A program made the translations under genes and the position numbers. A stretch of DNA of 60,529 bases from Marinobacterium jannaschii DSM 6295 (GTDB lineage Bacteria > Pseudomonadota > Gammaproteobacteria > Pseudomonadales > Balneatricaceae). The notes beneath the pieces were generated by a model that did not search any database, had not been told where the DNA came from, and was given only the letters and a program-made list of their open reading frames with translations. Below, one piece after another: positions 9,641-20,630 of the stretch (position 1 is its first letter; each line of letters opens with the position of its first letter). The stretch covers positions 1 through 60,529 of the forward strand of contig NZ_JHVJ01000032.1 in NCBI RefSeq assembly GCF_000620085.1. The letters run 5' to 3'.

Positions 9641-10657
9641 ATGTTTAACAAGCCACTGCTGCCCTGCCTGTTGGCAATGCTCTGCAGTTTATCCAGTACT
9701 GTAGCAGCTGACACACTGGACTCTGTCCAGCAGAGGGGACATCTGAAGTGCGGCGTGACCACCGGCGTACCGGGATTCTCCATGCCCAACACCCGGGGGG
9801 AGTGGAATGGCCTGGATGTTGACCTTTGCCGCGCCATTGCCGCCGCAACACTGGGTGACGCCTCTAAAACCAAGTTTGTCCCGCTGACCACAAAAGAGCG
9901 TTTCACCGCCCTGCAGTCCGGTGAAGTGGACGTACTGACCCGCAATACCACCTGGAACCAGACCCGCGACAGCCAGCTGGGGCTTAACTTTGCCGGTATC
10001 AACTTCTATGACGGCCAGGGTTTTATGGTGATGAAAGATCTCGGCGTCACCCGCCTGGATCAGATGGATGGGGCGACAATCTGTATCCAGTCAGCCACTA
10101 CAAGCGAACAAAACCTGGCCGACTACTTTCGCTTTAAGGAGATGAGCTATAAAACCGTGGTGTTTGAGACCAACGCCCAGGCTCTGCAGGGATTTGAAGC
10201 CAGACGCTGCGACCTGTTTACCACGGACACCTCCCAGCTATACGGCCACCGGCTCACAATGCAGGCGCCCGCAGAGGCCATGATTCTGCCTGAGATAATT
10301 TCCAAAGAACCGCTAGGCCCGGTAGTACGTCAGGGTGATGACCGTTGGTTCAGGGTCGTTAAATGGACCCACAACGCCATGATCAATGCCGAGGAGCTGG
10401 GAGTCACAGCCGCAAACGCCGAAACAATGAAGCAGAGCCAGAACCCGGATATCCGGCGCTTACTGGGTGTCGAAGGCCCCCGTGGTAAAGGGCTAGACCT
10501 GCCACGTGACTGGGTTTATCAGGTGATCACCCAGGTAGGCAACTACGGCGAAAGCTTTGAACGTAATCTGGGTCAGAGATCGCCGTTGAAGATCGCCCGT
10601 GGCCTCAACGCCCTCTGGGTAGATGGCGGCCTGCACTACGCACCCCCGATTCGTTAA
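9641..10657 (+). CDS. Orphan AapJ-like amino acid ABC transporter binding protein
   Basis: A 338-aa periplasmic binding protein of the general L-amino acid (AapJ/BztA) family. Supporting motifs are GHLKCGVTTGVPGFS after the signal peptide, FVPLTTKERFTALQSGEVDV, and the family C-terminus GGLHYAPPIR. The ATG at 9641 begins directly at the signal peptide (MFNKPLLPC). A TTG at 9608 would add 11 residues, and neither has a clear ribosome site. No aapQMP permease or ATPase genes follow; the next gene is trpR. It therefore supplies a permease encoded elsewhere or acts as a sensor. Confidence 0.85.
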   Translation: MFNKPLLPCLLAMLCSLSSTVAADTLDSVQQRGHLKCGVTTGVPGFSMPNTRGEWNGLDVDLCRAIAAATLGDASKTKFVPLTTKERFTALQSGEVDVLTRNTTWNQTRDSQLGLNFAGINFYDGQGFMVMKDLGVTRLDQMDGATICIQSATTSEQNLADYFRFKEMSYKTVVFETNAQALQGFEARRCDLFTTDTSQLYGHRLTMQAPAEAMILPEIISKEPLGPVVRQGDDRWFRVVKWTHNAMINAEELGVTAANAETMKQSQNPDIRRLLGVEGPRGKGLDLPRDWVYQVITQVGNYGESFERNLGQRSPLKIARGLNALWVDGGLHYAPPIR

Positions 10658-10671
10658 TCACCCACTGTCTC

Positions 10672-10692
10672 AGGCGGCGACAGCCGCCTTCT
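10672..10692 (+). terminator. Possible weak terminator after the aapJ-like gene
   Basis: A hairpin AGGCGGC / GCCGCCT with a GACA loop lies 15 bases after the stop, followed by only a short T-rich TTCTCT. It fits the end of a single-gene transcript and separates it from trpR. Confidence 0.45.
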
Positions 10693-10733
10693 CTGTCGCA
10701 GCACGACTGTCCTCTGAAATGAGTGGATATTCA

Positions 10734-10769
10734 TTGACTTCGACGGCATTTGTGATAGCGTACTAGTAC
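10734..10769 (+). promoter_or_regulatory. trpR promoter with TrpR-type operator at the start codon
   Basis: TTGACT (10734-10739) and TAGCGT (10756-10761), 16 bases apart, form a plausible promoter. The perfect palindrome GTACTAGTAC (10760-10769) matches the core of the classical TrpR operator (CTAGTAC half-sites) and abuts the ATG at 10770. Transcription would start within a few bases of the ATG, so the message looks leaderless. TrpR bound here would block its own operon. The box positions are read directly; autoregulation is inferred. Confidence 0.6.
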
Positions 10770-11012
10770 ATGAATACAGACAATCCCTATCTTGATGAGC
10801 TGCTCGAACACCTGCTTGCCGTTGATGACAAGGCCGGTATGGAAAAAGCACTGAGTGGTCTGCTGACACCCTCAGAGCTGGTCGAAATCAGTAAGCGTCT
10901 GCAGATATTCAAATTGTTAAAAGCCGGCGTCCCCCAGCGGCAGATCGCCGAAAGACTGGGTGTGGGCATTGCTACCGTCACCCGCGGTTCACGCGCGCTG
11001 AAAGGCGAATAA
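10770..11012 (+). CDS. trpR: Trp operon repressor TrpR
   Basis: An 80-aa TrpR-family DNA-binding protein, shorter than E. coli TrpR (108 aa) but with the full helix-turn-helix. RQIAERLGVGIATVTRGSRA aligns with the E. coli recognition region around GAGIATITRGS. When tryptophan is bound, TrpR represses trp genes. The start is fixed: an in-frame TAG lies 6 bases before the ATG at 10770 and no other start precedes it. There is no ribosome site upstream, which suggests leaderless translation. It is followed after 14 bases by trpE, so the repressor leads the operon it probably controls. Confidence 0.88.
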   Translation: MNTDNPYLDELLEHLLAVDDKAGMEKALSGLLTPSELVEISKRLQIFKLLKAGVPQRQIAERLGVGIATVTRGSRALKGE

Positions 11013-11026
11013 GTTAAGAGCAAACT

Positions 11027-12424
11027 ATGTACAGAAAACCTGCCAGAATTGAGCTGCCCCGCAAGCCTCACTATGTCACCATCAGCGCCGACTGTGATTT
11101 TTTTGCGCTGTTTAAGAAGATCGAAAAACGCTATGACAGCTGCTTCTATCTAGAGTCTCTGGGTGAGGACAGCCATATCGCCCGCCACTCCATCATCGGT
11201 TTCGATCCGGAGCAACAGCTGTTTGCCAACGGCGATACCCTGACGATTGAAGATCGCGATGGCAACCGCGAAGAATACCAGAGCGATAATCCTTACTACC
11301 TGCTGCGCGAAATCGTGCCACAGGACATTATCTCGCGTAAGTATGCCGGAGGCCTGACCGGCTATCTCGGTTACGACGCGATGAACTACTTCGAGTCCAG
11401 CCTGCAGCTGCAGCACAGCGAACTGTTCGATACCTTCCGTTTCGGCCTGTTTAAGGATGGCCTGATTCTCGACAAGATGACCGGCGAGGTGATCTACTTT
11501 TATTACAGTGACAGCCGCCTGGCACTGGTCGAAGAGCTGATCGCTGCCGACGAAGTCCCTAATGGTGAGCTGCAGGTGATCGCCACCGGCGAAACCATGA
11601 CCCAGGACGAGCATCGCGCAGCGGTGCTCAAGGTTAAGCAGGACATCATCGAAGGTAAGATCTTCCAGACTGAAGTGGGCTTCAAGAAACGCTTCAAACT
11701 GATCGGCGATACTATCAACCTGTATGAAGAGTTGCGCAACGTAAACCCGTCACCGCAGATGTACTACGTTAAGTTCGGCGAACAGAAACTGATCGGCGCC
11801 AGCCCCGAACTGCTGTTCCGCTTGCGTCAGGGCGAGATGGAAACCTTTCCACTGGCCGGTACTGCCAAGCGCGGGGTTGATGCGAAAGAAGACACCGCCC
11901 TCGCCCGTGCCCTGCTGAACGATCCAAAAGAGATCGCCGAACACAATATGATTGTCGACCTGCACCGTAACGATATCGGCCGCGTTGCCCAGTTCGGTAC
12001 CGTTAAGGTACGTAGCCTGATGGATATCAAACGCTTCAGCCATGTGCAGCATATTTCCAGTGAGATTGTCGGCATCATCTCTGACAAAGAAGATATGTTC
12101 TCAGCACTGGCCAGTAACTTCCCGGCCGGCACCCTCACCGGCGCACCGAAGATTGAAGCGATGAAGATCATCAACGATCTGGAACTCGACGGACGCGGCC
12201 CGTACGGTGGCGCTGTCGGTCATTTCTCCTTCAACGGCGACTGCACTTTTGCAATTCCGATCAGGACTGTGTTTGCCAATGGCGAAGAAGCCTATGTACA
12301 GACCTGTGGCGGCAACGTCTACGACTCCAATCCCGAAGACGAATACGAAGAGATCCGCCGTAAGTTTGCCGGCACCAAGAAAGTACTGGACAAGTTCGCA
12401 CCGAAAGATCAGGAGCAGGTGTAA
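11027..12424 (+). CDS. trpE: Anthranilate synthase component I
   Basis: A 465-aa chorismate-binding enzyme that makes anthranilate from chorismate with TrpG. Motifs: YLESLGEDSHIARHSIIG (equivalent of the LLES tryptophan-feedback site), GASPELLFRL, DLHRNDIGRV, FPAGTLTGAPKIEAM and GPYGGAVGHFSFNGD. The AGTLTGAPK form and the neighbouring trpR favour anthranilate synthase over aminodeoxychorismate synthase PabB. It is 14 bases after trpR and overlaps trpG by one base (TAATG). The rest of the pathway (trpDCBA) is not in the window. Confidence 0.88.
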   Translation: MYRKPARIELPRKPHYVTISADCDFFALFKKIEKRYDSCFYLESLGEDSHIARHSIIGFDPEQQLFANGDTLTIEDRDGNREEYQSDNPYYLLREIVPQDIISRKYAGGLTGYLGYDAMNYFESSLQLQHSELFDTFRFGLFKDGLILDKMTGEVIYFYYSDSRLALVEELIAADEVPNGELQVIATGETMTQDEHRAAVLKVKQDIIEGKIFQTEVGFKKRFKLIGDTINLYEELRNVNPSPQMYYVKFGEQKLIGASPELLFRLRQGEMETFPLAGTAKRGVDAKEDTALARALLNDPKEIAEHNMIVDLHRNDIGRVAQFGTVKVRSLMDIKRFSHVQHISSEIVGIISDKEDMFSALASNFPAGTLTGAPKIEAMKIINDLELDGRGPYGGAVGHFSFNGDCTFAIPIRTVFANGEEAYVQTCGGNVYDSNPEDEYEEIRRKFAGTKKVLDKFAPKDQEQV

Positions 12425-13089
12425 TGAAGGTTTATATCATCGATAACTATGATTCATTCACCTACAACCTCTATCAGTTTATTGGTGAGATTCTGACCTC
12501 TGAGAAAAGCCAGGGGCAGATCAGCGATTTCGACATCATTGTTAAACGAAACGATGAAGTCACCCTGGAAGAGATTGAAGCGGCAGCCCCGGACCGCATC
12601 ATTATCTCACCAGGTCCGGGATCACCGGATGATGAAAACTACTTCGGCATCTGCGCTCGCGTCATCCGCGAACTGGGGCCGAAAATTCCTCTGCTGGGCG
12701 TCTGCCTGGGTATGCAGGGAATCACCCATGTCTTTGGTGGCAAGGTAGTGAAAGCCCACCTGCCGATGCACGGCAAGATCAGCCCGATCAGCCACGACAG
12801 TGAAGGAATGTTCCGTAATATCCCCGATCAGCTGGAAGTGATGCGCTATCACTCTCTGATGGCACAGGCGGAAAGTTTCCCGGCCGAGCTGAAACTGACC
12901 GCTGTAGTCGGTGACGATATCAATGCCGGACAGTTTGAAGACCTCGCCAAGATCCATCAGGGCGGTGAGTTTGAGATTATGGGGATCCAGCACCGTCAGC
13001 ACCCGATCTATGGTATTCAGTTCCACCCGGAATCCTTTGCCACCGAAGGCGGTAAAGAGTTGATCCGTAACTTTCTGTTTGCTGGCTGA
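12424..13089 (+). CDS. trpG: Anthranilate synthase glutamine amidotransferase component
   Basis: A 221-aa class I glutamine amidotransferase that supplies ammonia to TrpE. It opens with IIDNYDSFTYNLYQF, has the nucleophile motif GVCLGMQ (the usual H of GVCLGHQ is M here) and the catalytic His/Glu motif IQFHPESFATEGG. Glutamine amidotransferases of this group can also serve PabB, so a dual role is possible. The one-base overlap with trpE implies coupled translation and matched subunit amounts. A strong terminator follows 20 bases later. Confidence 0.88.
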   Translation: MKVYIIDNYDSFTYNLYQFIGEILTSEKSQGQISDFDIIVKRNDEVTLEEIEAAAPDRIIISPGPGSPDDENYFGICARVIRELGPKIPLLGVCLGMQGITHVFGGKVVKAHLPMHGKISPISHDSEGMFRNIPDQLEVMRYHSLMAQAESFPAELKLTAVVGDDINAGQFEDLAKIHQGGEFEIMGIQHRQHPIYGIQFHPESFATEGGKELIRNFLFAG

Positions 13090-13106
13090 CCGCAGCGGAC
13101 AAGTGA

Positions 13107-13136
13107 TAAAACGGCTGCCATTGCAGCCGTTTTTTG
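13107..13136 (+). terminator. Rho-independent terminator of trpREG
   Basis: A nine-base-pair stem AACGGCTGC / GCAGCCGTT (13110-13118, 13123-13131) with a CATT loop is followed by a run of T. It lies 20 bases after the trpG stop and closes the operon. Confidence 0.9.
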
Positions 13137-13314
13137 TTTTCGGTCATAGTTACAGTCCGGGTTTGTTGCTTTGCGTTCCGGAATGTATAAAGTTGACCGT
13201 AGTTGTAAACATAATGTAAATCGACATTGCCCAATAGTGGGATACAGCGCTAGTTTTATAACTACAATAACTACAAAAGGCCTGATACGTCGGGCCATTC
13301 GACGGAGCTACACT

Positions 13315-14043
13315 ATGCACTCAGACGCCAAAATTCTGGTCGTCGATGATGAGCTGGTTACCCGCCAGTGTCTCAGCAGCTATTTCGAAAATGAAGGATA
13401 TAAGGTTTACTGCGCTGAAACGGCCGAACAGGCCGAATCTATACTTGCCCGCGAAGCGATCGACCTGGTACTGCTGGACATCCGGCTGCCCGGTAAGGAT
13501 GGCCTCACCCTCACCCGGGAACTGCGCGTGACCACCGAAGTCGGTATCATACTGGTGACCGGACGGCAGGACGACATCGACCGCCTGATTGGCCTTGAGT
13601 GCGGTGCCGATGACTATGTCACCAAACCATTTAATCCGCGCGAGATTCTCGCCCGCGCCAAGAACCTGATCCGCCGGGTACGCCACTGTACCTTTGCCAA
13701 ACCCACCGATGCCGTCGTTAACAGCCTGATGGCCTTCGACAGTTGGAAGCTGAATATCGATCGCCGCACTCTGATCGATGAACACCAGCAATCGACCCAG
13801 CTCACTGAAGGTGAATTCCAGCTGCTTAAGAGCCTGATGTCCAGTGCCGGACATGTGATGAGCAGGGACCAGATCCTCGATCAGATCCGTAACCGTGAAT
13901 GGGTTCCCACCGATCGCACCGTCGATGTACTGGTTGGCCGGCTAAGGCGCAAACTGCAGGATGATCCGGCCAACCCGCGCCTGATTCTCACCGTTCACGG
14001 CGCAGGCTACCTGTTCACCCCCAAACCCGTAGACATTGGATGA
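13315..14043 (+). CDS. OmpR/TorR-type response regulator
   Basis: A 242-aa two-component regulator. The receiver domain covers about residues 5-120, with acidic residues D11/D12, phospho-acceptor D55 in LLDIRLPG and K104 in TKPF. The winged-helix DNA-binding domain has the TVDVLVGRLRRKL motif. The ATG at 13315 is chosen because GGAG lies 7 bases upstream and the protein begins right before the receiver. A longer frame upstream lacks a ribosome site. It is most like TorR/ArcA in the receiver. It overlaps the next gene, a periplasmic binding protein, by 4 bases, and the cognate hybrid kinase follows. Targets are unknown; autoregulation is plausible. Confidence 0.88.
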   Translation: MHSDAKILVVDDELVTRQCLSSYFENEGYKVYCAETAEQAESILAREAIDLVLLDIRLPGKDGLTLTRELRVTTEVGIILVTGRQDDIDRLIGLECGADDYVTKPFNPREILARAKNLIRRVRHCTFAKPTDAVVNSLMAFDSWKLNIDRRTLIDEHQQSTQLTEGEFQLLKSLMSSAGHVMSRDQILDQIRNREWVPTDRTVDVLVGRLRRKLQDDPANPRLILTVHGAGYLFTPKPVDIG

Positions 14044-14838
14044 GATGGCTGACGCTAGCGCTGCTATTGGTATTAGCCAGCAGTGTTGGCGCATCGCAGA
14101 CGGCTGAAGAAACACAACGCAAGCCCGTACTGATAGCCTGCGGCCACCCCCATTACCCTCCGGTTTCCTGGACCGAGCAGGGACGGCTCAATGGACTGGC
14201 TGCTGAGGTGGCGCAGCGACTGTTTGCCGAGCTGGGCTATCGGGTTAAGCTCGATGGCCAGGGAAACTGGAAGCGCTGTCTGCGCGAAGTACGTGATGGT
14301 CGTGCTGATATTGTGGTCGCCGCTTACCGGATTCCCAGCCGTGAGCCTTATCTTGAATTTACCCGGCAACACCTGATCGACGATAAAGTCGCGATCTTTA
14401 TCAACAGTCAGCGCAGCCCCTATGTGAAGCAGCTCGAAGACCTGAAAGGCAAATCGGTTGGCATGCTGCTGGGCGATACCTTTGGCTCCCGCTTTGATCG
14501 GTTTGTTCAGCAACACAATAAAATCGAGTTTGTGTCAAAAGGCCACCAGAACTTCGCCAAACTGGCACTGGGACGTATCGACTTTATGCCGTTGGGGCTG
14601 ATCAGCGGCATGTTGCAAAACCAGCGACTGGGATACAGCGAACTGATCCGGCCGCTGGATATCGAATTTGCGACTGAATATTACTATCTGGCAATAGGTC
14701 GCAATAGCGGCCTGCAACAGCACCTGGCCCAACTCAGCCTGCGCCTCAGCGAATTACACCGCAATGGCGAGATTAAACGCCTGACCCGGAAATACAGCCA
14801 GATCTACCTGACCAGCCCTCATACCGCAGACAATCACG

Positions 14839-14852
<14 letters not shown>
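14040..14852 (+). CDS. Periplasmic family 3 solute-binding protein of a phosphorelay operon
   Basis: A 270-aa SBP_bac_3 protein with a signal peptide ([19 protein letters not shown]). It has the typical domain opening [15 protein letters not shown], a [19 protein letters not shown] segment, and a [12 protein letters not shown] hinge. No transporter genes are present. Instead it is sandwiched between a response regulator (4-base overlap) and a hybrid histidine kinase (14-base overlap). That strongly suggests it is a sensory subunit presenting a ligand to the kinase, in the way TorT serves TorS although of a different binding-protein family. The ligand is probably a small amine or amino acid by family habit, but is not determined. 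Confidence 0.8.
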
Positions 14853-17295
<2,443 letters not shown>

Positions 17296-17298
<3 letters not shown>

Positions 17299-17324
17299 AA
17301 AAAGGGCAGTCAAAATGACTGCCC
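17296..17324 (-). terminator. Rho-independent terminator of nhaC
   Basis: The stem GGGCAGTCA / TGACTGCCC (17304-17312, 17316-17324) is followed on the minus strand by a T-run that overlaps the stop codon of the convergent kinase gene. The T-run orientation assigns it to nhaC; it may also block read-through from the plus strand. Confidence 0.85.
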
Positions 17325-17411
17325 GAAAGTGACCTGCTGTCAGGTCGATTACCAAGGAGAGTCCCGCAATCCGGTCCTGTCAGTGAATGTCAGTACCGGA
17401 TTGCCGTCCTG

Positions 17412-18911
17412 TTACAACACTTTTGCTACTGCCTGCTGAACTTCATCTTCATACTCAGTCAGTACAGGCTCATCATCACGCGCCCACTGTTCTTTCTCTT
17501 CAGCCGATGCTTTCGGAGAGAACAGCCCGGTTGCGGCGTAAAACAATCCGAACACCGGGGACAACCAGCAGGCAAAGGCCAGCGGGATGTACAGCAGGTT
17601 TTCGGTATTTCCATCTGCGATACCCAGCCCCAATGCGGTAATAACGAATGCACCACCGGCATTCCAGGGAATCAGCGGAGAGATCAGCGTCCCGCCCTCT
17701 TCCACCGCACGGGACAGATTCAGCGTCGAATAACCCTGGCCACGATACGCCGGTGCAAACATCCGGCCTGGCAGCGCGATAGAGAGGTAAGGATCACCGG
17801 CAACCAGATTGGTCGCAACAGCCGACCCCGTTGCCGCTGCCTGCAGGCCAAAGAATGAACGGGTCCGGCGCAGTACGGCTTCGATAATGGCTTCCAGGCA
17901 GCCGGTACGTTCCAGCGCACCGCCAAAGCCCAATGCGATCAGTACCAGCGTGATCACCCAGGTCATTGACTGGATACCGCCACGATTCAGCAGACTGTCG
18001 ATCTCAGAGATGCCGGTATCGACCTTATAGCCGCCCTGCATATAGCCAAACACTTCGTGCAGAGACGCGCCCTGGACAAAGATTGCCAGTACAGCACCCA
18101 GCGCGGCGCCAGCAAACAGTGAAGGCAGCGCAGGCATCTTTTTAAGCGCCAGGCCGATGACCACGACGGCCGGCAACAACAGGATCGGAGTCAGTTCAAA
18201 CTGACCAGCCAGACCACCGGTAATCGCTTCAATACGGGAGAAGTCCACCTGTTCGCCGCCAATCATATTGAAGCCAACAAACAGATAGATCAGAAATGCC
18301 ACAATCATCGCCGGTACTGTTGTCGGCATCATATTGCGGATATGGTCGAACAAGTTAACGCCGGTAACGGCCGGTGCCAGATTGGTGGTATCGGAAAGCG
18401 GTGATACCTTGTCACCGAAGAATGCACCGGATACCACGGCTCCGGCGGTCCAGTACATAGGGATATCAAAGCCTGCGCCAATACCCATCAGTGCAAGACC
18501 AACTGTCCCGGTTGTACCCCAGGAAGTACCCAACGAAACAGATACCACGGCGCACAGCAGCATACCGGCAGCGAGGAATATTTCAGGGCTGAGGAAGTTC
18601 AGACCGTAATAGATCAGTAGCGGTACGGTGCCACTGGCGATCCAGACGCCAATGATCATGCCTACCGTCATCAGGATGGCGATAGAAGGCAGGCCAACGC
18701 GCACAACGTGCAGTATGCCGTCTTCCATATCGGCCCAGCGATAGCCTCTAAACCAACCCAGTATCGCGGTGATAGCCAAACCAATGGCCAGTGGAATATG
18801 GGGAGTAAAGTCCTCAAACCAGAACAACTGGATGCCCAGCACAGCAAGGGTTAGCAGGATGGGCAGCAAGGCCATCCAGAAACCCGGTTTTATCTTATTG
18901 TTATCAGTCAT
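17412..18911 (-). CDS. nhaC: NhaC family Na+/H+ antiporter
   Basis: A 499-aa polytopic inner-membrane protein that exports sodium in exchange for protons. Family motifs include SLGTSWGTTGTVG and GAFFGDKVSPLSDTTNLAP, and hydrophobic segments run through the whole length. The ATG at 18911 (MTDNNKIKPGFW) has AGGAG 8 bases upstream; an ATG 18 bases earlier is less well placed. The charged C-terminal tail is cytoplasmic. It is a single-gene unit between convergent signalling genes and an unrelated FAD enzyme. It fits life in saline or alkaline water. Confidence 0.9.
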   Translation of the reverse strand: MTDNNKIKPGFWMALLPILLTLAVLGIQLFWFEDFTPHIPLAIGLAITAILGWFRGYRWADMEDGILHVVRVGLPSIAILMTVGMIIGVWIASGTVPLLIYYGLNFLSPEIFLAAGMLLCAVVSVSLGTSWGTTGTVGLALMGIGAGFDIPMYWTAGAVVSGAFFGDKVSPLSDTTNLAPAVTGVNLFDHIRNMMPTTVPAMIVAFLIYLFVGFNMIGGEQVDFSRIEAITGGLAGQFELTPILLLPAVVVIGLALKKMPALPSLFAGAALGAVLAIFVQGASLHEVFGYMQGGYKVDTGISEIDSLLNRGGIQSMTWVITLVLIALGFGGALERTGCLEAIIEAVLRRTRSFFGLQAAATGSAVATNLVAGDPYLSIALPGRMFAPAYRGQGYSTLNLSRAVEEGGTLISPLIPWNAGGAFVITALGLGIADGNTENLLYIPLAFACWLSPVFGLFYAATGLFSPKASAEEKEQWARDDEPVLTEYEDEVQQAVAKVL

Positions 18912-19079
18912 TAGCAACTCCTGTTTCATTCAGGTATCCGACCTGCCGCCAGGACAAGCCGGAGGTGCAGCTTTTCAGCTACAACAGGATGCTAAGCAAT
19001 CGATGTAAACCCGTAACAAAGTCACTGTTAAAAGTTGTAACTGGGCCCGACAAGCTCATTTACAGTTCACAGAAAAAGC

Positions 19080-19101
19080 AAACGGGACCTGAGTCCCGTT
19101 T
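19080..19101 (-). terminator. Rho-independent terminator of the FAD-linked oxidase gene
   Basis: The stem AAACGGGAC / GTCCCGTTT with a 4-base loop is followed on the minus strand by GCTTTTTC. It lies 46 bases after the stop codon at 19148. Confidence 0.8.
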
Positions 19102-19147
19102 ACATATCCCCTAAAAGCAATTTATCCGCTGCAGCATCAGGACAGAT

Positions 19148-20527
19148 TCATATCTCCAGTAGATTGCCCGGATTCATAATATTGTCCGGGTCCAGGGCAC
19201 GCTTTACTGACTTCATGGTTTCCAGAGCCCCCGACTGTGCCGGCGACAGGTAGTGCTTTTTGCCCGCCCCGAGTTCCTGATCGCCACTGCAGGTACCCTC
19301 CAGCGAGAGGGCCTTGCCGACTATCGCCTCTGCCAGTGAACGGGCCAGCTGTTGCTGCCTGGCGTCACTGCCCTCAAACAGGATCAGCATATGAAAACTG
19401 CCGTCACCCACATGACCGACAATCGGACAGAGCAACCCGCTTTCGTCGGCCCGTGTTTGCGCATGAAGCAAGGCGTCAGCCAGCCGCGAAACAGGCACAC
19501 AGATATCGATCGTCAGGGTAGCGGCCGCTTTTTGTAACATCTGCGCTGCCGACCAGGCGTCATGGCGGGCACGCCACAGAGCATCAGATTCGGCATCCCC
19601 TGTCGTCCATTGAAAATTACTGCCATTGAATTCGGCCAGCACATCCGTAAAAGCGATTACCTGCTCGGTTACATCGGCTTCTCTACCCTGAAATTCCAGA
19701 AACAGCGTTGGTGCCTCAGATAAACCGGATAGTTTGCTGTGACGAATACTCGCCTGCATCTGCAACCGGTCCAGCAACTCAACCCGGGACATGGAGATCC
19801 CCCGGCGATCGGCGACCATCACCGCATTTACGGCATCGTCCAGAGTTTCGAAGCTGCAGACGGCTGTGCGGGTCTGTTCAGGTCGCTGAAACAGACGCAC
19901 CTGAACTTCAGTGACAATGCCCAGAGTGCCTTCGGCGCCGACAAAAAGTGCGGTGAGGTCATATCCGGTGGCGCTTTTTCGGGTACGACCGCCCACGCGA
20001 ATAATCTCGCCACTGGCTGTTACTACTGTCAGACCGATCACCATGGATCGCATAGTGCCATAACGCATCGAGTTGGTGCCGGATGCCCGGCTTGATGCCA
20101 TCCCCCCGAGGGTTGCCCCCGGCTCTGTACTCAGTGGAAAGAAAAGATTGTCGTAACGAAGATCGAGATTAAGTTGCTCGGCGCTGACCCCGGCCTGTAC
20201 CCGGCAGTCATTATCCTTGGCGTTAATCTCCAGTACGCGGTTCATCTCAGAGAGATCAATACAGACACCGCCGTGCACAACCGGATCAGACGCCTGTGCG
20301 GGAATACCGCTGCTATGAGGCACCAGCGGGATACTGTGACGGGCACAAAGCCTGACCACCTGCACGACCTCCTCGTTAGAGAACGGGCAAACCACCAGAT
20401 CCGGTCCGGGCCCACGTCCCCGCCCGGCATCAGCCGAGAGACGGATACGGTCTCCCCAGCCCGGGGCCAGTTCACTGACAACCTCACGCAGATCAGCCTG
20501 CGTATATTTCCTTCGAGCCATCTCCAT
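19148..20527 (-). CDS. GlcD/DLD-like FAD-linked oxidoreductase with altered C-terminal motif
   Basis: A 459-aa PCMH-type FAD-binding protein of the glycolate oxidase/D-lactate dehydrogenase family. It contains PLSTEPGATLGGMASSRASG, RKSATGYDLTALFVGAEGTLGIVTE and a C-terminal DPDNIMNPG. The start at 20527 has GGAGG 5 bases upstream. Two usual features differ. The N-terminal glycine-rich PxGxGTS-like loop reads VPHSSGIPAQASDPV. The C-terminal GEHGIG active-site motif reads GDQELG and lacks the histidine. The substrate is therefore uncertain (a 2-hydroxy acid is the family default). No glcE/glcF partners are nearby. Confidence 0.8.
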   Translation of the reverse strand: MEMARRKYTQADLREVVSELAPGWGDRIRLSADAGRGRGPGPDLVVCPFSNEEVVQVVRLCARHSIPLVPHSSGIPAQASDPVVHGGVCIDLSEMNRVLEINAKDNDCRVQAGVSAEQLNLDLRYDNLFFPLSTEPGATLGGMASSRASGTNSMRYGTMRSMVIGLTVVTASGEIIRVGGRTRKSATGYDLTALFVGAEGTLGIVTEVQVRLFQRPEQTRTAVCSFETLDDAVNAVMVADRRGISMSRVELLDRLQMQASIRHSKLSGLSEAPTLFLEFQGREADVTEQVIAFTDVLAEFNGSNFQWTTGDAESDALWRARHDAWSAAQMLQKAAATLTIDICVPVSRLADALLHAQTRADESGLLCPIVGHVGDGSFHMLILFEGSDARQQQLARSLAEAIVGKALSLEGTCSGDQELGAGKKHYLSPAQSGALETMKSVKRALDPDNIMNPGNLLEI

Positions 20528-20630
20528 TGGCACCTCCCTCAAGGCCGCTGTCCTTTACCAGACAAGTAGTATCAGGGAACCCGTTAAGATTCACCTCCAT
20601 TAAACCAGCCGGCGGTCCGCCCGACTATGT

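Noticed and set aside
13140-13314. TorR-type boxes or an extended N-terminus of the response regulator
   Set aside because: Some short direct repeats (ACTACAA-like) are present but too short and AT-rich to call; the upstream reading frame lacks a ribosome site.
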